Shown piece after piece: positions 1-11,510 of a stretch of 64,000 nt of DNA. The stretch is from Gymnothorax reevesii (Eukaryota > Chordata > Actinopteri > Anguilliformes > Muraenidae), in contig CM056580.1 of the NCBI GenBank assembly GCA_029721435.1, forward strand, positions 21,708,367-21,772,366. Reading direction: 5' to 3'. The position numbers and the translations under genes are program-made. Numbering within the stretch: the stretch's first letter is position 1; each line of letters starts with the position of its first letter. The notes beneath the pieces were generated by a model. That model worked only from the letters and a program-made list of their open reading frames with translations. It made no database searches and was not told the origin of the DNA.

Positions 1-557
1 CTGTAATTCAGAAGGACAGATTTGGATTTTTTTGGAAACTGTAGGATCTACACTAGAATTTAATAGAGGCCTGAAGATCCAGAGGTTTGAATACAACAGC
101 TGCATTTGACAGATCCATGTACTGTATATGGGACCATAGGTTTAATGGGACTAAATAATCAGATTGTCTATGGGATCCAATAATTGTGGTACAAGGTTTG
201 GAGAATAATATTTACCTTGTACCAAATGTTTTTCTCTCTCTTGATCATTTTGATTCAATATAAATGTAAGATTATTGTGCATATTTTGAATGAAAGACCC
301 GGATAAAGAGCAGCAACATTTTATTCATACCATGTTTTGCTCATATTCACCAAGTTTGACAATAATTTCTTAGGGCACAGATCATGTCCAAAGAATGCGC
401 CTAAAACCTGAATAACATTGGAATATTTCTTTAATTGAAAAATGCTGCATTTAGCATAAGGTCTAATTCTGAATATCTAAAAGGAATATGCAGTTTACAT
501 GAGTCATATCAAATTTTGAAAGTTGTCATGTTCAGAAAAACAGTGGAAAATCTGCAT
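1..557. other. Unassigned AT-rich sequence
   Basis: No convincing ORF, RNA gene or terminal repeat was seen on either strand. The sequence is AT-rich and looks non-coding. Confidence 0.4.
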
Positions 558-949
558 GGCTCCCAACTTTCCCACATCCCGTGCGAGATTTAGTGGCATA
601 TTCATGTTCCCTTGCCATAGTCAGCAATTATTCAATCAAAGCAATGCATGTGTTTAACAATCATTCAATTTATTTAAATGAAATAAGACCATTTGAAACT
701 TTTTCATGCAATTCCATTGGTTTCAAAGTAAAGAAAAGCGTGAGAAGTCCGGAGTCATAATTGATTTTCATGTTACTAGAGGTGAAATCCACCGTGACGC
801 ATGTGAAACTGATAAACCTCCGTGCGCAAGGACTTCAATTCCGCCTGAGAATCTCTTACAAATACGATGATTGAATAATTGCTGACATACAGCACAGGAA
901 TGTGAATACGCCACTAAACCTCGCGCCGAATGCGGGGGAGTTGGGAGCC
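558..949. mobile_element. Foldback MITE, about 390 bp, with ~80-bp terminal inverted repeats
   Basis: The left end starts GGCTCCCAAC and the right end finishes GTTGGGAGCC. The two arms pair over about 80 bases, including a shared inner block ending GCAATTATTCAATC, with scattered mismatches and small indels. No ORF with transposase motifs lies between them, so this is a non-autonomous DNA element. I could not find a clean target-site duplication, so the superfamily is open. Divergence between arms suggests an old insertion. Confidence 0.65.
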
Positions 950-1511
950 CTGAATCTGTGTGCATTTAATTATACTCATTGTTCAATATTGTTCTTTTTT
1001 GTTATGCAAGATATGAGGGACTGCACAAACGGAAAAGTCAGGAGAGGAGTGACTCCTTTTTCAAGTCAAGTAGTCTTGTAAAATGACTTCTAGTGATGTG
1101 GGCTTGTTGGGTCTTTGCTTTGCAAGTAAACAGAAAGCTTACTTGCAGCTCACTCTGGTTTTGAGCTACGTGACAGTCGAGTTGGACTGAAGTATGTGGC
1201 TCAGTTTTCATCTTGTTGTGTATCATGGATGAAATAAGAAAAAAGAGAATTTAAGTCGTATTCTTCATATGTTTGTTAAAAAAAACATGTTTTTCAGCAG
1301 ATGCCAAAAAGTCTGCAGTCATTTCTTAATATTATGGTGTGTGTGAATGCAGATGAATATGCAGTTATGAGAAAAAGAAAAGAGACACACTTTCAGTTCT
1401 CTAGTTTTACGTATCAGGACATTGAGAAAATCAGCTGGTCCTTATCAGGACCTAAAATTAGGTAAATCTTACCTCAGGTGTAAAACAACACAACAGATTC
1501 CACCATGCCAT
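950..1511. other. Unassigned sequence
   Basis: Non-coding by eye. Short ORFs here have no recognisable domain. Nothing else was seen. Confidence 0.4.
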
Positions 1512-1795
1512 TACAACCCAAATTCTGAAATTTCAGGGACAAAGTGTAAATTGTGAATATCAAAATGCAATGACTTTCAGATGATATGAGCAAATATGTT
1601 ATTTACAAAAGAACATAGATAACACTTCAAATGTTGAAACTGAGACATTTTATATTTTTACCCACAAAATGAGCTTATTTCAAATTTTCAGGCTGCAACA
1701 GGTCTTAAAAAGTTGGGACACAGGCAAAAAAGGGATGAAAAAGTAATTAATATATAAGAGAATGAGCTGAAAGAACATTTAGCAAGTAATTAAGT

Positions 1796-2145
1796 GGTAA
1801 CACTTTACAATAAGGGTACAACAATAAACATTTATTAACCTTAGTTCATTAACTATCAGTTAATTAGCGGGTTAGTAATGCGTGAGATAGCTGAATAAAC
1901 ATTACGCAACCATAATTGAACATTTTCTGTGTTTCCCTTATTTGTAAAGTTGTAAATGCCCCTTAAGTATCCCCCATTTAGCACTTCAAACTTTTAAACC
2001 ATAATTTATAAATTAATACCTTAGTTGGTATGAACATCATTTGTAAATGATAATCAAGTGAGTTAAATGTTAATTTATTGTTAGTAAATGCTTATTACTG
2101 CATTAATTAATGTTAATTGTTGCACCCTTATTGTAAAGTGTTACC
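1796..2145. mobile_element. hAT-type MITE with perfect 8-bp target duplication
   Basis: The element begins GGTAACACTTTACAATAAGGG and ends with the inverse, CCCTTATTGTAAAGTGTTACC, with a one-base offset in the pairing. It is flanked by AATTAAGT on both sides (1788-1795 and 2146-2153). An 8-bp duplication is the hallmark of hAT insertion. At 350 bp with no ORF it is non-autonomous. It lies inside the left arm of the Tc1-like relic, so it is younger than that element. Confidence 0.85.
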
Positions 2146-2589
2146 AATTAAGTTAACTGGCATTAGGAGTGTTACATGATCGGCTATAAAAGGGATGTCT
2201 TAGAGAGGCTGAGTCTCTTCCCTCTGCGAGGTTCCGGATTCAATCATCCCAATGGCCCTCCACCGATCATTTTCAGACAGTCTTGGCATTTAGAGGGTAG
2301 AGTTCCTGATCCGAAATGGCTGTGTTTTCGATAAGTGATGCTTCCGTCGTTCATCAGGCACAATGTGAACATTCCAAAAATTCTCCTCTTTTATTGCCAT
2401 CCACAAGCATGATTTACGCACATTTTCACGTGCAAAGTCATTTTCTCGCATTTTCATGATTTCCATTTCAATGTTGTGTTTTCGTGTACTGTTTCAGTCT
2501 GATATCACCATGTATGACAATTTCATAATTGCGTTATGAAAAATAATTAACAATATTGGTGTCACAGAAACTTTTGTTGCTGAGTATAA

Positions 2590-3889
2590 TTAGCATGAGA
2601 ATTTTCTTGGGCGAGGTGTCTCATCAATGAAGTCGGATGAACAATTAATAGTTGGTAGGCCTTATGGTGGGCTTGCAGTCTTGTGGTGTAAGGACTTAGC
2701 TGGCTGTATTCAGGTGGACATCATTAATGGGAGAATAATGACTATCAATGTCAAGTATGGCAGTCAACATCTTCACTCATTCTATACCCGCTTATTCCGC
2801 ACTATTATCTCCAATTAACCTGATATGCATGTCTTTGGACTGTGGGAGGAAACCGGAGTACCCAGAGAAAACCCACGCGAACACGGGGAGAACATGCAAA
2901 CTCCACACAGAAAGGCCCCAGGCTGGATCCGAACCCACGACCTTCTTGCTGTGATGCAGCAATGCTAACCACTGTGCCACCATGCCACCCGCAGTCAACA
3001 TATTTTTATATGTAATGTGTACATGCCTCCTAATTCACTCTCCTAATTCTCAAAACTTTGACCGTTTTATGTCTTTACTGGGTGATATACATACATGCTT
3101 AAGTGAAGCTCCCATTTCTTGTGTTATGATGTTGGGGGATTTCAATGCTAATGTAAGTGCCCAATCAGTTTTTGGAAATGAACTTAAGAATTTTTGCTCA
3201 GAATACCATTATATAATTTCTGATGTGGTAATGCTTCCTGCTAACACATTGGTGAGGCTCATAACTCTACGTCATGGTTAGATCATTGTGTTTGTGGTCA
3301 GAGTGCTCATAGCAGCATTGAGTGTTTTATTGCTCATGATGACGTTTTGACATCTGATCATTTTCCATTATCTGTTGTGGTAAAATTTAATTACGCTTTT
3401 TCTAGTGAACTTTCTGCTCTTTTTTAACAGTCTCCTGGCAGCAACTGGAATAAGGCAGGTGAGCTAGATATAGCTGCATATACAAGTGCATGCGAGGATC
3501 TTCTATCTGTGATAACATTACCACATGGTGTGTTGTATTGCACTGATCTTCAGTGTTGTAATACTGATCACTTCTGCGCAAGTGAAAAGTTTTATAATAA
3601 TGTTATTAATTGCTTGGATCAAGCAGCCTATTATAACATAGCTCAAAGTAAAGTATCCAATAAACACAATCTCAGTGTAATGAGGCTTTGCGGGAATATC
3701 ATAATGAGGCTAGGTTGATGTTAAAAGTGTGGTCTGCTGCTGGAAAACCTCGGCATGGCAAAGTATGTAATAACATGACGGTATCTCGGGCTAGGTTTAA
3801 ACGTGCTTTATGCGCATGTAGAAAATATGAAGAGCAAATAAGTTCTGATAATCTTGCTAAGCATGTCTTGCAAAAAGATTATGGGCTCT
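2590..3889 (+). pseudogene. LINE apurinic-type endonuclease and linker, broken
   Basis: Conceptual translation gives a stretch with GRPYGGLAVLWCK, then, after a SINE insertion, MMLGDFNAN (the conserved GDFN of APE endonucleases) and a C-terminal TSDHFPLSV motif typical of the family (the SDH catalytic motif). The downstream linker contains a GKPRHGK..SRARFK block seen between endonuclease and RT in fish LINEs. Frame changes and stops occur near 3280 and 3425. The endonuclease would nick target DNA to prime reverse transcription. The protein is interrupted, so no activity is expected. Confidence 0.7.
2771..2990 (-). mobile_element. tRNA-derived SINE with L2-like tail
   Basis: Read on the minus strand, the element starts at its tRNA-like head. 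An A box (TGGCACAGTGG) lies at 2969-2979 and a B box (GGTTCGGATCC) at 2925-2935, spaced as in RNA polymerase III promoters. The body contains a conserved block about GGAGTTTGCATGTTCTCCCC, and the 3' end (GCGGGTATAGAATGAG) resembles the 3' tail of fish L2 LINEs, which would supply the retrotransposition machinery. An 11-bp target duplication GCAGTCAACAT flanks it at 2760-2770 and 2991-3001. It interrupts the LINE endonuclease. Confidence 0.85.
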
Positions 3890-4483
3890 AATTTCCTGGC
3901 GCAGCGCAGGTGGCGTACCGTGGCGCAGCCCACGCAGTGGTAATTTCATCCGGCGCAGCCCGCGCAGTGGTAATTTCGTGAGGTGCAACACCGTGCGCAG
4001 ACGAACGTGCGCCGAGATGGGTGTGGCGGCGTAGTAGGGGGAGGTGTCACATATTCATCAAGACGCAGTGACAATTTCGTAGAAAAAGTCTTCGCTGCAG
4101 TTGCGCAGAAGACTCATCAGCTCCAACCTGGTTCACTTTCTCTGCAGTGGTAATTTGGCTGACCGGCGCGCAGTGCGCACATGTCACCGAAATCTCACAG
4201 GCAGGTTTCCAGAATGTCAGGCACATTTCAATACAGTAAATAATTACAGCAACCACTGTTTAATGTATCTATCTGAATCAGCACATTAATTATAGTATCT
4301 ATATCGATTGTCCTGATGTCAGATCAAAGGCGGTTGGCACGCGTGATGGAAACTCGACCTGACTTAATCAACGCAACTGAATCAATGATGCAAATTAACG
4401 ACTTCACATCTTTCTCAGCCAACCACTAACTGCCTCGGCATAAGGCAGTGCGTATATAATGCTAGCGTTCTATGCTCGGTAAA

Positions 4484-5338
4484 GCTGCTTGCACACTGCA
4501 CGCGAAACTAATTTTTCGCACGACTGATTACAGTCAAAGTCAATGCAAAGAGCTATCAACTTTTCTTGGGCTTTTTATTCGTCTGTTTTCTTCCTTTGAG
4601 GATAGACAACAGTCTTAATTCGGTCTTTCTTTTGAAAATTAGTCAGATGGATTGAACAGATTCATGCTTTATTTCCACAGCAGAGACAAAATAGTGCTTG
4701 CAATCAGAGAGCAAATCAATTCCATGACCATTGACAGTGTGATAAAATTATCGCATGCACGATCAAGACTGTCCGACGCAAAATGCAAAATACTCCATGT
4801 CCGGCTCCCAGCAAAAAATAAAAGTATTGATATGAGAACAGATTTATAACGGAATAAAGAATAAAAATACATATACATTACCAACCAACAGAACATCCAA
4901 AAAGATGACCCGCAAATAGACTAATCGCAGTGTTCGTCGGATGTTCTGTTGTTAAAATGTTTCTTTTTATTCTTTATTTCGTTATCAATCTGTTCTAATC
5001 GTCCTCTTTCTTTTTTTTTGGCTGTCAGACACAGAGGTATTGTAATTTGTCTCGCACCAACGTAGACTCACTTTATTGAGCAGAGCTTAAACAGAAACAT
5101 TGATTGAAATTCTCGGTACTCATCTTGAAGAACTGAGCCCTCTTATCAAAACATTCATGTTTAATATCTATTAAGAGTCAGGAGATTTGAAGAAATTATA
5201 AACAATAATAGACTGTCGGACACGGAGGTATATTATAGCCTAACCCTGTCAGACTTTCGGACACAAGACACTGCTTTCAACGCCAAGCTTTTCATCTGTC
5301 AAGCGAAAAATTCGTTTCGCGTGCAGTGTGCAAGCAGC
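4484..5338 (+). mobile_element. Element C, copy 1: TTAA-type foldback element inside element A
   Basis: Arms begin GCTGCTTGCACACTGCACGC and pair with the inverse at the right end for about 35 bases. Flanks are TAAA (4480-4483) and TTAA (5339-5342), one mismatch from a TTAA duplication. The second copy of A carries C at the corresponding place with TTAA/TTTA flanks, so C was already in A before A was copied. TTAA targeting is known from piggyBac and Kolobok transposons. No transposase is present. Confidence 0.7.
4845..4990. repeat. Inner palindrome of element C
   Basis: A sequence running AATAAAGAATAAAAA...CAGAACATCC is followed about 50 bases later by its imperfect inverse GGATGTTCTGTTG...TTTTTATTCTTTATT. 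This may be a third-level foldback insertion or part of C. Copy 2 of C has the same structure near 51895-52022. Confidence 0.6.
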
Positions 5339-5764
5339 TTAATACTAGGCAACTATTATTGTCACTTAGGTTTTATTGTTTTTAATGGGGGAAGGAGTAC
5401 AGCCTGATTGCTATGATCTCGTACTGAGTTACGATCACATATTGAATATAAATGTGTAACGTATCTTGCATTTTTGTCCATGCATGTTAATCCCAAAATT
5501 TTAAGCAGCAACAGGCTATAATAATAGGAACACGCTATCCACCGTTTCTCTTGCCAATGAGCGATATTTGACTCGGCTGTGTTATACCCAAACACGCCTT
5601 CTTTGTCAACTTGCGCTGGAAGGAAGGACAGAGGCGGGACAGAGGGGTACTTGCGCCAGGCTACGCCGGGCACGAAATTGCAACATACGCCTGGACACAC
5701 CCCGTTGGCGCGGCGCACCCCCATTCGCTGTGCCTGCGTCTGGTCTATGAAATTAGAGCCCTAT

Positions 5765-6830
5765 GTCTCTTTTTGGAAGGATGTGGACAGAAAATCGTGT
5801 AAATCTCTTCCTTTGCCTGATACTGTTGGGGGTGCAATTGATCCTGTGGAGATCGCTAACATGTAGAGAGAGTATTACCAAAACCTTTTTACTTCAGTTA
5901 GATCTACCAGATTTAAAAGTAGAATAATAGAGACTGTGAACAATGTAAAACTAGACTGCGAATTAATAACTGTTGAAGAGGTATCTGAATGTATTAGGAA
6001 CCTGAAAAGTAGTAAATCTTGTGGTATTGACAATATCCGCTCTGAAAATTTGAAATATGGTGGTAATTGGTTGATAATTATTATATCTTTTTGTTTTAAT
6101 TTCTCTCTGAAACATGGCTTTTTACCTAGCTCCTTGAAAGATACAATACTTGTACCTGTGCTTAAAAACGAATTTGGTGATCTAACGGATAACATTAATT
6201 ACAGGCCTATGGCTCTGGCCTCCACTGTTTCCAAGGTGCTGGAGATTCTGTGACTTAATAGATGTGCTAAATTTCTGGAGACCTCTGACTCCCAATTTGG
6301 ATTTAAAAGTGGTCACTCTACTGATTTGTGTATATATTCACAAAAAGAAACTGTGAACTACTATAGGTCTCATTGTAGTCATGTCTTTTATGGATGCAAA
6401 GAAAGCTTTTGATAGGGTTTATCATTGGACATTATTCAATAAACTGATACAAAAAGGTGTGCCTTTAATTATTGTTCGGTTATTAGTAGCATGGTATGGC
6501 ACTGATAAAGGTCAGGTACGCTGGGGTTCAGAATTGTCTGACCCTTTTGCTATTGAGAATGGCGTACGACAGGGTGGTATTCTTTCTCCCAAACTGTTTA
6601 ACTGTTATATGGATGACCAAAGCCTGTTACTAAGCAAGTTACACGTAGGATGTAAAATTGGAAGTCAATGTGTAAACCATCTTGCTCATGCTGATGATCT
6701 TGTGCTGATTGCTCCTTCTATTAAAGGGTTGCAACATCTTGTGACAGTTTGCCAGCATTTTGGTGATGAAAATGATATTGAATATAATTGTAAAAAGACT
6801 TTGTATGTCTGTTTTGTTAAGTAAGATGAA
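5765..6830 (+). pseudogene. LINE reverse transcriptase, frameshifted
   Basis: The RT domain is readable in pieces. An N-terminal block contains SCGIDNIRSENLK and NYRPMALAST. After a stop at about 6251 and a frame change near 6380 come FMDAKKAFDRV (motif A), NGVRQGGILSPKLFN (motif B) and AHADDLVLIAPS (motif C, with HADD in place of the usual YADD/FADD). The enzyme would copy LINE RNA at the nicked target. The stops, frame change and the altered catalytic box mean it is inactive. Coding resumes directly after element A, in the frame expected if A were absent. Confidence 0.8.
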
Positions 6831-7281
6831 ATTACTTCAAGTGCCTTGTGTTACTCCGTATGGTGAGCTGCTACTTTTTGTTGATAGATATAAATATTTG
6901 GGAGTCTACATGTGTGAATCTTGGACGGATGATTTGGATATGACTAGACAGTTGCGCTCTTTCTATATGAGAAGTAACCAATTCATTAGAAATTTTAGTC
7001 TTTGTAGTGACAAGGTTAAAATCCAATTATTTTGTTCCTTTTGCAGCAGTATTTATGGTGCGCCGCTATGGTGCAATTATAAACAGGCTACTTTGAATAA
7101 ATTGACTGTAGCTTACAATTATACTTTTCGTCACATTCTTTCCCTACCATGGCATTGCAGTGCTAGTAATATGTTTGTTTCTCATTCCGTAAACTATTTT
7201 GGGGAATTGAGGAGAAAATACACCTATGTTTTCAAAATGAGTTTTTACCTGCAACAATTCCCTTGTGCAATCCATTTTTAA
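6830..7281 (+). pseudogene. LINE ORF2 C-terminal region
   Basis: This segment continues the LINE protein after the RT core in another frame. It contains DRYKYLGVYM, the conserved thumb/KYLG block after motif C, followed by a region typical of RT C-termini. It ends at a stop at 7279-7281. The 3' UTR of about 190 bases follows, with T-rich sequence and the tail near 7475. Confidence 0.7.
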
Positions 7282-7475
7282 TTGCGTTTTCTTAAACTGG
7301 AGACTACGGCAGGAGTGGCAAAGCATTTTATATGTGTAATGTACACTAATTTTATTTTTTTTTTAATCTTTCACTGTGGTCTTTTTATATGTATATTTGT
7401 ATGTGTTATTTGCTTTTTTATATGAATAATGTATATGGACTGAAATGTCTGAAATATATTTATCTACAGTATCTA

Positions 7476-8435
7476 TCTAAAAAAGAATGTTTCTCAACAT
7501 CAAATTGCAAAGGCTCTTATGGTCTCATCATCGGCAGCGCGAAACATCATCAAAAGATTCAGAGAAACTAGAAAAATCTCTGTGCTTAAGGGACAAGGCC
7601 TAAGAACTTTACTGGATGCCCGTAATCTTCGGGCCCTCAGACGCCACTGCATCTCTCACCGGCATGATTCTGTCATTGAAATTACTAAATAGGCCCAGGA
7701 ATACTTCAAGAAACCACTGTCTGTTCACAAAGTCTGCCGCACCATCCACAGATGCCACCTAAAACTCTATCATGCAAAAAGGAATCTACTGTTGAGCATG
7801 ATCCAGAAGTGCCCCAGTGTTCTGTGGGCCAAGGTTCATTTAAAATGGACTGTGGCAAAGTGGCATAGTGTCCTGTGGCCAGACGAGTCCAAATTTGACA
7901 TTCTTGTTGGAAATCATGGGCATCATGTCCTCCGGGCTAAAGAGGAAAAAGACCACCCTTCCTCTTATCAGTGTTCAGTTCAAAAGCCAGCATATCTGAT
8001 GTATCAGAATGCATTAGTGCATATGGTGTGGGACAATTGCATGATTTAAAAAGCAGCAGGGATACTGAAGGGTATAATAAGGTTTCAGAGCAACATATGC
8101 ATCCCTCCAGATGACATCTATTCCAGGGTAGGCCTTGTGTATTTCAGCAGCTTATTGTATTGTATTTTCAACCACATACTGCAGCTGTTACTACAACATG
8201 GCTTCATAGTAGAAGAGTCCGTGTGCTGAACTGGCCTGCCTGGAGTCCTGATCTTTCATCGATTGAGAAGATTTGGTGCATAATTTAATAAAAGTCTGTC
8301 AAAAGAGACCCAAAAGTCTCCAGCTGCTGGAAACCTGTATTAAACAAGAATGGGATCAAATTCCATTGGCTAAACTCAAGAAATTTGTCTCCTCAATGCC
8401 CAGACGCCACCATTCTGTCTTAAAAACAGAGGGGA
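7476..8435 (+). pseudogene. Tc1-like transposase, decayed
   Basis: Plus-strand coding fragments of the host Tc1 relic. The N-terminal part has a helix-turn-helix-like stretch (HQIAKALMVSSSAARNIIKR). The catalytic core shows LWPDESKFDI, around the first catalytic Asp, and later LNWPAWSPDLSSIEK, around the conserved NWPxxSPDLxxIE block. Several stops (for example at about 7690 and 8047) and frame changes break it. An active enzyme would cut and paste the element at TA sites. The first third of the gene has been displaced or lost at the LINE insertion. Confidence 0.8.
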
Positions 8436-8673
8436 TGCGACACCATGGTAAACAGGCCCCTCTCCCAACTTTTTTAAGACCTGTTGCAGCCATCAAATTT
8501 GAACTTAGCTCATTTTGTGGATAAAATTGTAAAATTTCGCAGTTTTAACATTTGCTATATTATCTTTGTTCTATTGTAAATAAAATACTGGCTGTTGTGA
8601 TTTGAAAGTCATTGCGTTTTAATATTATTCACAATTTACACTTTGTCCCAGCTATTTCGGAATACAGGTTGTA

Positions 8674-10230
8674 TTTATTAAAACAAAATTCAGCCAAAAT
8701 CCAGAATTCATCTGTGAAAAACTAAGAACACCTCAGGATTCAATATCTCGAAGAACCATCCTTTGCAGCAATACCTTGAACTAATTGTTTTCTATATTCA
8801 CTTATCTCCTTAGCTTATCCAGACATGCTCACCCTCCCTCCAATATTCCCTAGAAATAATACACTTCATTGACTCATTTTACATTTGGTAAAACACAGAA
8901 ATGCAGGAGCAAGTATCCAGGCCCTTATTGATCCATGGGAAAACGTGACCAGAATTTTCTGGACCTCCTGCTGTGTACGGTTGCTCGAAGATAAAAATGA
9001 ATCAACCTCAGTGGTGTTTGGTGAATTCCTTTCATTTCTGAGTTCTCTTAAAATGTTATTGACATTGAAGGAGTTATACGCTCTTTTTATCACTTCTGTA
9101 CCACAGACACTCGGGCTGGCACTTGTCTCGAGACGTTGGCAAAGCCGATACCTGAGAAAGAAACTGATAATACCTAAGCCCTGCTCATTCCCACACAGTA
9201 TTTTTTAAGAGGGAAGGACATAAAAACAGTATCCGGTTTAAAGCTGACAGACAGCTTGGCCCCAGCCTGTTGCCCAGAATACATTCAATAAGCTGAATCG
9301 TACCAATTCCAGCATTTGTCTCTTCCTGAGATTCCGATACAGAACACATACAAACACAGTGTCTGCGGACAGTTTACAATGCATTTGGGTTGTACCCAAT
9401 GAATTACATTGTTAAAAGGCTGTCCTCCAGCAGAACGCTTTACAAACTTTCAGAGAACTCCGGTTACACGAACATGCCACCTTTCAATAATGGCAATTAT
9501 TGAACAATGGCAACAATGGCAGCTTAGCCTTTCCTTTTGCATCTCTGTTGAACTGTGTGCTCTTCCTCTACGGTTCTGTCCCCAATCATTACGGTATTAC
9601 AGTCAATAAACCTGCCAGTTTTGAACACTGCATCCAAACTTGATTCCTCGTCTGCAGCATAACACACAGCTTCAGAAAGGTAAGTCAGCGCTGTGTTTGT
9701 TTAGGGTAATGGCAGCTGAAAATGGAACGCCGGTCTTGTAAAAATAATGACTGAACAGTATAATGGCTAATGGCTACATCTGTTTCTACTGTTTTAAATG
9801 TGTCTCCTTGTTTACAGTCATGGCAATGGTAGGCTCTGCAATGTGGTTTTGCAAACCCTATGACTTCTTTACCTGGATGCCAATGATTTGGAGAAGCCAC
9901 GGTCTGCCCCATTCTGCTTTAGACTGGCGTGTTGTCATTGCCTTTTTTGCTTGCGTTGGTTCAGTTAAGACATGAGGAGTGAAACCGGTTAAGGTTAGGG
10001 TGAGAATGGGGGGGGGGTGAATTTCTCCTTGCATTGCTCTGCTCTGCTATTTTCCAGTGAGACAATGAGAAGCTGCTCTGCATGCGAGAACTTTAGGGGT
10101 GGGGCCTGAGATGGAAAACTGGTGGGAGAGGAATGTTTCAATTTGTTGTTGTAGAATTTTGAAAGAATTTTGCCCAAAGAACTTACAACGATGCTGCTTA
10201 CTGTGGCTACATTAGAGATTGAACTAGAGG
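8674..10230. other. Mostly unassigned sequence
   Basis: A plus-strand ORF at 8885-9208 (107 codons) and one at 9763-9975 (70 codons) have no domain I recognise. No splice context or repeat signature was convincing. The bases around 10009-10020 are a run of G. Confidence 0.35.
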
Positions 10231-11510
10231 TCAAAGCGGGATGGATTTCTCTGTCCCATTCCCACCCGCTCTCGCGAGGATCAGTCCTGCACCCACCCAA
10301 TTCCACAAAAATATGCAATATTTCGTCCTGCATTCCGCTAGCATAACATCTTTTTTTGTCCCGCATTCCACTCGTTAAAGATAATTCCTCAGGGTATTGA
10401 ATCATCCATCAATACCCTGAACAAGACGTGTGGAATGGGTGGTAACTTTATAAATTCATAATTATTGCCTTGTGGCTACGAGTGTGCAGCTGCCCTTCTT
10501 AACCCTTTCACGAGCATTAGCCTAAAGGTGGCCCGCTAGGCATCATCGAGTTTTTATGTCAAATATTGTACTACGTGATAGAATTGTATTTAGTTTCAAA
10601 GTCTGAGGAATCAGCGTTCTTACTACGTAAGCCATTTTATGGCTTGTGGATTCAAAGCTATATCAAGTTTTTATCTCTGGACTGCTACTGAGGTAAGAAT
10701 ATCTCAACATTTCTGAACAATGCAATACAATAACCGACATTGGGCTGCACGGTCAGGCTATGGGCTGTTGTGACACAATTTTAAATACTATTTTCGCTAT
10801 TTATCTTTGCACCATAAAATGGCTTATGGTGTGAGAATTCTGAGTCCTCAAACTTTAAAATGATACATACAGTAGTTTGACAATGTTGTACAAAATTTGA
10901 CGGCAGAAAAACGCAAACGAGGGAGCTGGGGTATTGAGGGTGCAGGAATAAATTCTGGGTTTTGTTCATAACTTAAGTTAAAGTCTGAACACAATTAAGT
11001 TCAACCATTACATCTCTTCAGTCTCCGTCTCCCCTGTTCTCCCTTTCTAGCTTTCCATCAAACCCCAGCGACTTGCACAGCGCCAACTAGCTGCCATGTC
11101 TGATACCGGTACGTCATTCGAACATGACCGTAATTTCTGAATACGTGTGCAACAAATAATTTCATGTACTAAACTTGCAGAAAAGATTATATTGAAACAT
11201 TGCACTCATTAATTTTGCTCTTACACTATCAGGCCAACATGAATTTTACTGGTTGAAAAATTGAATGAAAGCAGTTACTGTAGAAAACTATTTTAGTATA
11301 TACATATTATTTTTGCAGCATTCCCACAAGTCCCACGATTCCTCCCACACCTGCCGACACATCTGCGCTGTCCCATGCACTCCAGCATTCCACAATGAAA
11401 AATTGTCCTGCACAGTATCATATTGTCTCAGGTCCCGTGAGTTCCGCAGGAATCTCACAGGATTGCAGACCTCTAGACTGAACCGCCGACCTTCTGAGTC
11501 CCAGTGAAAC
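10231..11510. repeat. Diverged inverted repeat region
   Basis: Arms at about 10591-10641 and 10811-10860 are imperfect inverses sharing the core TAAGCCATTTTATGG. Pyrimidine-rich stretches with CCCACCCG/CCCACG words occur at 10255-10400 and 11325-11420, of the sort seen near fish hAT ends. I could not define terminal repeats or a target duplication, so this may be one old MITE or several fragments. Confidence 0.35.

Larger units (their letters stand above)
3883..5761 (+). mobile_element. Element A, copy 1: 1.88-kb non-autonomous TIR element
   Basis: Ends are GGGCTCTAATTTC and its inverse GAAATTAGAGCCC. The flanking bases are TAT on both sides (3880-3882 and 5762-5764), a 3-bp duplication. Removing the element and one TAT leaves the LINE coding frame continuous across the site, which supports these exact borders. 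The left 300 bases carry a repeated GCGCAGCCCRCGCAGTGG motif. There is no transposase. The GGG start and 3-bp duplication are reminiscent of PIF/Harbinger, but TAT is not the usual TWA target, so the superfamily is tentative. Two more copies lie at 47269-52950 and 62285-63259. Element C is inserted inside. Confidence 0.8.
2216..7475 (+). mobile_element. APE-type LINE inserted in the Tc1 relic
   Basis: A non-LTR retrotransposon in plus orientation. Endonuclease-like coding lies at about 2590-3420, a linker at 3430-3885, reverse transcriptase at 5765-6830 and a C-terminal region at 6830-7280, followed by a short 3' UTR ending in an ATCT-rich tail near 7450-7475. Both borders are inferred from where Tc1 sequence stops and resumes, so they are good to about 20 bases. 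Without its own insertions (a 220-bp SINE and the 1.88-kb element A) it is about 3.2 kb. The clade was not determined; motifs resemble the jockey/CR1/I group of fish LINEs. Confidence 0.75.
1514..8671 (+). mobile_element. Tc1-like transposon relic expanded by nested insertions
   Basis: Terminal inverted repeats begin CAACCCAAATTCTG on the left and, read inwards from the right, CAACCTGTATTCCG. Both are followed by a shared block GGGACAAAGTGTAAATTG and both sides carry TA (1512-1513 and 8672-8673), the Tc1/mariner target duplication. The left part of the element runs to about 2215 and resumes near 7480, where transposase coding begins on the plus strand. The intervening 5.3 kb is later insertions: a LINE, with a SINE and element A inside it. 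A MITE is also inserted in the left arm. The original element would have been roughly 1.5 kb. The transposase is full of stops, so this copy is dead. Confidence 0.8.

Noticed and set aside
2969..2979. Stand-alone tRNA gene
   Set aside because: A and B boxes are present but the sequence does not fold as a cloverleaf and continues into a SINE body with target duplications.
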